Positions 58,802-64,000 of a stretch of 64,000 bases of DNA are shown piece after piece. The notes under the pieces were generated by a model that had not been told where the DNA came from, searched no databases, and saw only the letters and a list, made by a program, of their open reading frames with translations. A program made the position numbers and the translations under genes. Origin of the DNA: Massilia brevitalea (GTDB taxonomy: Bacteria; Pseudomonadota; Gammaproteobacteria; Burkholderiales; Burkholderiaceae_D); contig NZ_JAULSI010000008.1 of NCBI RefSeq assembly GCF_030711405.1, forward strand, positions 1 through 64,000, in the 5' to 3' direction. Each line of letters begins with the position of its first letter. Within the stretch, counting starts at the first letter, position 1.

Positions 58802-60198
58802 GCGGCAAGCCGTCCCTGGTGCATGTCTTCCGGACCCGGTCGGCTCCGGCCGCAAGGGTGCGCCCGGAGCGGTCGAGCGGCCTGCTGCTCTACCAGTGCG
58901 CAGTGCTTGGCCTGGCCTTGTGCGCAATCCACGGCAACGCGGCGATCTACCTGTACACCCAGGATGCATCCCTGCCGCCCAAGTATGTGTACTTCCTGCT
59001 GGTCCTGCTGATGGCGCCGGTCCTGTGGGCGCGGCGCGGCGCGCTCGTTGCTTACCTGCTGTCGCCGTTCGCCCTCTGGGCCGGTGCGCTGGTCGTGCTC
59101 AACCTGGTGCATCTCGCCGCCTGGCCGGCGGGCGCGGACGCCGGCGCCGGCTACCTCGTGAACCAGGGAGACAGCCTGCGTGCGGCGCTGGTGCTGACCC
59201 GGATCCAGTACATCCTGGTCGCGCTCATGCTCGGCTTCGTCGTCTTCGTCACGCCCGCCAGGACCTACCTGTATGCGGCAGCGGTCCTGGCGGTGCTGCT
59301 GCCGTGCGCGGTCCTGCTCGATTTCGCCAACCCGGGCCTGTTCTACCCGCCCGACATCGAAGGCGCGGTCCTCGGGCGCGCGGCGGCGATGTTCATCAAT
59401 CCGACCAAGGCGGGCGAGGCGCTGCTGCACGTGTGCCTGCTCGCCTGCGCCGTGACCGGCCTGCGCTATCGCGGGCCACTCCTGCTGCTTGCCGGCGCAG
59501 CGGTCCTGGTCACGTTTTCGCGCTCGTCGATCATGGCCTGGGGCGCGGTCCTGGCGATCATGATCGTCTGCAGGGCGCTGCCGCGCTCGATGGCCGTGAC
59601 CGCGGCCTGCGCGGTGGCGGCGCTCGTGCTTGGCCTAGGCAGTTTCGAGAGCTACCTGCAGTCGCGCAGCGAGTTCGAGGGCGCAGCGGGGAATATCCTG
59701 TCGCGGCTGGACTTTTTCTCGAGCTTCAGTTTCGACGACGACAGCTCGGAAGAGCGCGCCGGCGTCATCAAGGCGGGCTGGGAACTCTTCCTGCACAACC
59801 CCGTGTTCGGCGCGGGGGCGGGAAGCACGCTGTTCTGGTGGCACCGCGGCGGCACCCATAACCAGCTGCTGATGCTGGCGGCGGAATACGGCCTGTTCGG
59901 GATCGGGCTGTGGCTCTGGCTGCTGGTCATCCTGTGGCGCGGACGCTTTTTTGCCGAGCGCGGCCTGCAGCTGGCGATGGTCTTCGTGTTCGCCTGGATG
60001 TCGATGTTCACGCACCAGATGCTCGACGCAAACACCTATTGGCTGGCGACCTGCGCGCTGGTCTCCACGCGCGCGGCGTGGACGGCGCCCGGCCGGGCGC
60101 GCCAGGCACGCGCGCCGTACCGAAGGGCAAAGTGGGGGCGCGAGGCCTGCCGGGCAGCCGGTGCAGGCGAACGCGTCCTGGAAGGGGCGCGGCCATGA
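58798..60198 (+). CDS. O-antigen polymerase/ligase-like (Wzy/WaaL type)
   Basis: A 466-residue polytopic protein with about 10-12 membrane helices and a large periplasmic loop near residues 295-350 (FDDDSSEERAGVIKAGWELF). The Wzy_C pattern is GTHNQLLMLAAEYGLFGIGLW near residue 350. This marks the O-antigen ligase/polymerase superfamily; in a cluster with Wzz and flippase it is most likely the polymerase. The N-terminal and C-terminal tails are Arg/Ala-rich and cytosolic. It overlaps both neighbours by ATGA. Confidence 0.84.
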   Translation: MSGKPSLVHVFRTRSAPAARVRPERSSGLLLYQCAVLGLALCAIHGNAAIYLYTQDASLPPKYVYFLLVLLMAPVLWARRGALVAYLLSPFALWAGALVVLNLVHLAAWPAGADAGAGYLVNQGDSLRAALVLTRIQYILVALMLGFVVFVTPARTYLYAAAVLAVLLPCAVLLDFANPGLFYPPDIEGAVLGRAAAMFINPTKAGEALLHVCLLACAVTGLRYRGPLLLLAGAAVLVTFSRSSIMAWGAVLAIMIVCRALPRSMAVTAACAVAALVLGLGSFESYLQSRSEFEGAAGNILSRLDFFSSFSFDDDSSEERAGVIKAGWELFLHNPVFGAGAGSTLFWWHRGGTHNQLLMLAAEYGLFGIGLWLWLLVILWRGRFFAERGLQLAMVFVFAWMSMFTHQMLDANTYWLATCALVSTRAAWTAPGRARQARAPYRRAKWGREACRAAGAGERVLEGARP

Positions 60199-60695
60199 GC
60201 CACGGCAAATTCGTGATTTCGCTGGATTTCGAAATGTTCTGGGGCGTCGAAGACACGCAGAGCATCGCAGGCTATGGCCGCAACGTGCAGGGCGAATGGC
60301 AGGCCATCCCGCGGATGCTGGCGCGCTTCCGCGCCCATGGCGTGCGCGCGACCTGGGCCACCGTGGGCGCCATCATGTGCCGCGACTACCGCGAGTGGCG
60401 CACGCGGCGCCGCCCCGGCACCCGGACTGCAGCGGCGCCCGGAGCGTGCGCCGACCTCGAGGATGCGCTGGTCAGGCAGCACCCGACGCTGTTCTTCGCC
60501 AGGCCCCTGGTCGAGCGCATCCTCGCGACCGACGGGCAGGAACTGGCGACCCATACCTACAGCCATTTCTATTGCAGGGACAAGGGAGCGACACCCGAGG
60601 GCTTCGTCGACGACCTGGCGCGCGCGGGCAACCTGGCGGCCGAGATGGGCGCCTGCTTCCGCAGCATCGTCTTCCCGCGCAACCAGGTCAGCCGG
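60195..60695 (+). pseudogene. Polysaccharide deacetylase, 3'-truncated at a fusion junction
   Basis: About 166 residues remain of a NodB-type deacetylase. It begins SHGKFVISLDFEMFWGVED, where the acidic residue pair SLDFE corresponds to the metal-binding D, and includes THTYSHFYC with the two metal histidines. The normal end (about 120-140 residues after SIVFPRNQVSRE) is missing. Around 60690-60700 the sequence passes directly, in another frame, into the second half of a glycosyltransferase. The frame of this gene runs on to 61394 without protein character. A deletion is the simplest reason. Confidence 0.78.
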
Positions 60696-60696
60696 G

Positions 60697-61431
60697 AATG
60701 TCTGCGTGGCCGACGCGGCGCTGCGCTCGCATGCGCGGGTCGGCTACGACACCCGGCGCATGACCGTGGTCGCCAACGGCTTCGACCTCGGGGCGCTGAC
60801 GGCGAGCGAGGCCGAGCGCGACGCGCTGCGCCGGCGCTGCGGGTTCCGCGCCCAGCACATCGTGGTCGGCACGCTCGGCAGGTTCAACCTGGACAAGGAC
60901 CACGGCAATTTCGTGAAGGCGGCCGGCCAGCTGGCGGCGAACGACGAGCGCCTGCGCTTCCTGATGGTCGGCCGCGGCCTGGACGACGCCAACGGTGTCC
61001 TGGCCCGCTGGATCCGGCATACCGGCTACGCCGACCGCTTCGTGCTGCTGGGCGAACGCGACGACGCCGCCGTCTGCCTGGCGGGGATGGACATCTTCTG
61101 CCTGTCGTCGCGCACCGAGGCATTCCCGAACGTGGTCGGCGAAGCCATGGCGATGGGCCTGCCCTGCGTCGCGACCGACGTGGGCGACGTCGCCGTGCTC
61201 CTCGCCGATACCGGCGTGGTGGTGCGCAAGGCCGACCCCGAGGCGCTGGCGCGCGGCGTGTCCGGCCTGGTCGCGCGCGGCCCGGGCTACCTGTTCGAAC
61301 TCGGGCAGCAGGCGCGCGAACGCATCCGTGCCAGCTACAGCATGCGCTGCGTGCGCGCGCGCTTCGAGTCGATCTACGACAGCGTCTTGAATGAAGGGAG
61401 GCTCCCATGTGCGGACTCACCGGTTTCTTGA
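60697..61431 (+). pseudogene. Glycosyltransferase family 4, 5'-truncated at the same junction
   Basis: About 244 residues of the C-terminal (donor-binding) half of a GT4 enzyme. It begins in the loop before VVANGFDLGAL, followed by VGTLGRFNLDKDHGNFVKAA, and the E-x7-E motif [15 protein letters not shown]. The N-terminal Rossmann half and any start codon are gone. The frame is +1 relative to the deacetylase piece, so even a fused product would be wrong. The end overlaps asnB by 25 bases, as an intact gene would. It is probably non-functional unless an internal start is used. Confidence 0.78.
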
Positions 61432-63434
61432 AGGCAGATGCGTTCCACCCACGGGAGGAACTGGCGCGGCTGGTGGCGCGCATGAGCGTCACGCTCGCCC
61501 ACCGCGGACCCGACGATGCCGGCCACTGGTGCGACCCGGAACACGGCGTCGCGCTGGGCCACCGGCGCCTGGCCATCGTCGACGTGTCGGCCGCCGGGCA
61601 CCAGCCGATGCAGTCGCCCGGCGGCCGCTACGTGATGGTGTTCAACGGCGAGATCTACAACCACCTGCAGCTGCGCAGGGAACTCGGTGGGGACCGGCAG
61701 CGCCTGCCCTGGCGCGGCGGCTCCGATACCGAGACGCTGCTGGCCGGCTTCGAGGAATGGGGCGTCGCCGCCACCGTCGAGCGCGCGATCGGCATGTTCG
61801 CGCTCGCCGTCTGGGACCGGCAGGCCACGACGCTGACGCTGGCGCGCGACCGCATCGGCGAAAAGCCCCTGTACTACGGCTGGCAGGGGCAGGGCAGGGC
61901 GCGCGCCTTCCTGTTCGGGTCGGAGCTGAAAGCCCTGCGTGCCCATCCCGCATTCGAGGATGTCGTCGACCGCGGCGCGCTCTGCCTGCAGATGCGCCAC
62001 GGTTACATACCGGCCCCGTATTCGATCTACACCAATGTCTTCAAGCTGCCCCCGGGCTGCCTCCTGACCCTGGCTGCGCCCTTTCGCGAGCACGCGCTGT
62101 CGGCCTACTGGAGCGCAGCCGGGCAGATGGCCGACGGCGTGGACCGGCCGTTTCGCGGCTCGCCGCAGCAGGCGGTGGAGGCGCTCGACGTGCTGCTGCG
62201 CGATGCAGTCGGCGCCCAGATGGTGGCCGACGTGCCGCTCGGCGCCTTCCTGTCGGGCGGCGTCGACTCGTCCACCGTGACCGCCCTGATGCAGGCGCAA
62301 TCGCCGCGCCCGGTGAAGACCTTCTCCATCGGCTTTTTCGAGAGCGACTTCAACGAGGCCCACCACGCCAAGGCGGTGGCCAGGCACCTCGGGACCGACC
62401 ACACCGAACTCTACGTCACCGCCGCGCAGGCGCGCGACGTCGTTCCCGCGCTGCAGGACAGCTACGACGAGCCGTTCTCGGATTCCTCGCAGCTTCCCAC
62501 CATGCTGGTGTCGCGCCTGGCCCGGCGGCACGTGACGGTTGCGCTGTCGGGCGACGCCGGCGACGAACTGTTCTGCGGCTACAACCGCTACCAGTTCGTC
62601 GACGCCCTGTGGCAGAAGATCAGCGCGGCGCCGCTGCCGCTGCGCCGGCTCGCCGCCAGGGGCATCACGGGCGTCTCGGTCGACGCCTGGAACCGGGCCG
62701 CGCGGGTACTGGGACCGGGCCTGCCGCGGGCGATGCGCTTCCAGAACACGGGAGACAAGCTGCACAAGGGGGCCCAGGTGATGACCAGCGCGTCGCTCGA
62801 TGCGCTCTACCTCGGCCTGGTGTCGCACTGGGAGCATCCTGAAGCGCTGGTGCGCGGCGGGAGCGAGCCGCCCACGGCCCTGAACGGGAATGCGCCGGGC
62901 CTGGACGCGCTCGGCGGCCTGCAGCGGATGATGGCGCTCGACCTGCTGACCTACCTGCCGGACGACATCCTGGTCAAGGTGGACCGGGCAGCCATGGGCG
63001 TATCGCTGGAAACCCGGGTCCCGCTCCTCGACCACCGGGTAGTCGAGTTCGCCTGGCGCCTGCCGCAGTCGTACAAGCTGCGCGACGGCGTCACGAAATG
63101 GGTCCTGCGCCAGGTGCTGTACCGGTACGTTCCGCCGGCGCTGATCGAGCGGCCGAAGATGGGCTTCGGGATCCCGGTCGGCGACTGGCTGCGCGGCCCC
63201 TTGCGCGAATGGGGAGAAGCCCTGCTCGCGCAGCCGCGGCTGGAGGATGAAGGTTTCCTGGAACCCGGGCTGGTCAGGCGCTGCTGGACCGAGCATCTGT
63301 CGGGCCAGCGCAACTGGCAATACCCGTTGTGGAACGTGCTGATGTTCCAGGCCTGGCTCGCGCAGCGCCGCGCGGGCCCGCGTGCGCAGCCGGCCCCGGA
63401 CATGGCGGCGCAGCTGACTGGAGCGGTCTCATGA
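61407..63434 (+). CDS. asnB: Asparagine synthase-like amidotransferase (EPS type)
   Basis: A 675-residue glutamine-dependent amidotransferase: Ntn glutaminase domain (about 1-210) with nucleophile C2 in MCGLTGF, HRGPDDAG and FNGEIYNHLQLRREL, then the ATP pyrophosphatase domain with SGGVDSS near residue 282. It is longer than E. coli AsnB (554). In exopolysaccharide loci such proteins amidate a sugar acid or a serine linked to the polymer; simple asparagine synthesis is the alternative. GGGAGG precedes the ATG. It overlaps the next gene by ATGA. Confidence 0.9.
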   Translation: MCGLTGFLKADAFHPREELARLVARMSVTLAHRGPDDAGHWCDPEHGVALGHRRLAIVDVSAAGHQPMQSPGGRYVMVFNGEIYNHLQLRRELGGDRQRLPWRGGSDTETLLAGFEEWGVAATVERAIGMFALAVWDRQATTLTLARDRIGEKPLYYGWQGQGRARAFLFGSELKALRAHPAFEDVVDRGALCLQMRHGYIPAPYSIYTNVFKLPPGCLLTLAAPFREHALSAYWSAAGQMADGVDRPFRGSPQQAVEALDVLLRDAVGAQMVADVPLGAFLSGGVDSSTVTALMQAQSPRPVKTFSIGFFESDFNEAHHAKAVARHLGTDHTELYVTAAQARDVVPALQDSYDEPFSDSSQLPTMLVSRLARRHVTVALSGDAGDELFCGYNRYQFVDALWQKISAAPLPLRRLAARGITGVSVDAWNRAARVLGPGLPRAMRFQNTGDKLHKGAQVMTSASLDALYLGLVSHWEHPEALVRGGSEPPTALNGNAPGLDALGGLQRMMALDLLTYLPDDILVKVDRAAMGVSLETRVPLLDHRVVEFAWRLPQSYKLRDGVTKWVLRQVLYRYVPPALIERPKMGFGIPVGDWLRGPLREWGEALLAQPRLEDEGFLEPGLVRRCWTEHLSGQRNWQYPLWNVLMFQAWLAQRRAGPRAQPAPDMAAQLTGAVS

Positions 63435-64000
63435 ACAAGAAAATCGTCATTTCCGTGAATACGGCGTGGAACATCTGTAACTTCCGTGCCGGCCTCGTCA
63501 AGTCGTTCGTGCGCCAGGGCTACGAGGTGCTGGTCCTGGCCCACGACGACGAGTACGCGCCGCGCCTCGCCGCGCTGGGCTGCCATTTCAAGCAGCTGCA
63601 CATGGACCAGCACGGCACCAGCCCGAGCCGCGACCTGGCGCTGCTGGTGAAATACCGGCGCGTGCTGCATTCGGTGCGGCCGCTCGCCTACCTCGGCTTC
63701 ACGATCAAGCCGAATGTCTACGGGTCGATTGCGGCGAGCGGGCTGGCGATCCCCGTCATCAACAATATCGGCGGCCTGGGCGCGACCTTCCTGCACGGAG
63801 CGATGCTTACCGAGCTCGTCAAGGGGCTGTACCGCTTTTCGCTGCGGCGTTCCAGCCGCGTGTTCTTCCAGAACCGCGACGACCGCCAGCTCTTCCTCGA
63901 CGCGAAAATGGCCAGGGAAAGCGTGTCGGAACTGTTGCCGGGATCGGGGATCGACCTGCGCCATTTCCAGCCGCTACCCATGGCCGCGCCTGCGCCGGCC
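63431..64000 (+). CDS. Glycosyltransferase family 4, cut by the window end
   Basis: The first 190 residues are present. It begins MNKKIVISVNTAWNICNFRAGL, then VKYRRVLHSVRPLAYLGFTIKPNVYGSIAA and NNIGGLGATFL, which match the N-terminal half of GalNAc-type GT4 transferases (PglA/EpsD-like, acceptor undecaprenyl-PP-sugar). The donor half lies outside. ATGA overlap with asnB. The EPS cluster therefore continues to the right. Confidence 0.86.
   Translation, partial: MNKKIVISVNTAWNICNFRAGLVKSFVRQGYEVLVLAHDDEYAPRLAALGCHFKQLHMDQHGTSPSRDLALLVKYRRVLHSVRPLAYLGFTIKPNVYGSIAASGLAIPVINNIGGLGATFLHGAMLTELVKGLYRFSLRRSSRVFFQNRDDRQLFLDAKMARESVSELLPGSGIDLRHFQPLPMAAPAPA

Overview
The window looks like chromosome of a GC-rich betaproteobacterium, most likely Oxalobacteraceae (Massilia/Telluria/Duganella type). 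This is inferred from protein character and gene order: purL, paired PpiC-type foldases, bolA-yciB-msrB-selO, mltG-tmk-holB-pilZ-tatD, and a PEP-CTERM protein. No rRNA or tRNA gene was seen, so the genus is an inference.

Layout. 1-8.4 kb: a REP-like repeat area, mnmH, divergent tesA/ybbA, nnr, and a 5-oxoprolinase gene broken by one extra A. 8.4-19.3 kb: a response-regulator/TPR protein, purL, two tandem parvulins, bolA, yciB, msrB and selO. 19.5-27.9 kb: a fatty acyl-CoA ligase, a PEP-CTERM protein, a CYTH-CHAD protein, arfB and a bifunctional beta-oxidation enzyme. 28.0-29.1 kb: an IS1595-type insertion sequence sitting in the T-tract of the beta-oxidation gene's terminator. 29.1-36.5 kb: an MFS exporter with a SufR-like regulator, an MHS-type transporter, and a thiolase/Dabb/SDR/SDR operon. 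36.5-48.3 kb: housekeeping genes (NRDE protein, ygfZ, mltG-tmk-holB, PilZ, GNAT, tatD, ankyrin protein, ABC exporter, LpxO-like hydroxylase, UspA). 48.3-50.6 kb: a scarred zone with a solo tyrosine recombinase, five perfect 97-bp tandem repeats and a collapsed siderophore-binding-protein gene. 51.0-64.0 kb: a Wzx/Wzy-type exopolysaccharide cluster (LysR regulator, Wzz, WecA-like initiating transferase, epimerase, MurJ-like flippase, glycosyltransferases, polymerase, amidotransferase) that runs off the right edge and contains a deletion-type chimera of a deacetylase and a glycosyltransferase.

How genes work together. The acyl-CoA ligase, FadB/J-like enzyme, thiolase and SDRs form a scattered lipid-degradation set; two of these promoters share an identical 12-mer at the same distance from the -10 box, which suggests a common repressor. 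mltG-tmk-holB overlap and are probably translationally coupled. Intergenic gaps carry a family of palindromic repeats, often as inverted pairs.

The least ordinary signals are the recombinase/97-bp array zone, the shared 12-mer operator, the REP doublets, the EPS leader with three inverted repeats, and three gene-breaking events (5-oxoprolinase, siderophore-binding protein, deacetylase/glycosyltransferase). No clearly new multi-gene system was identified.
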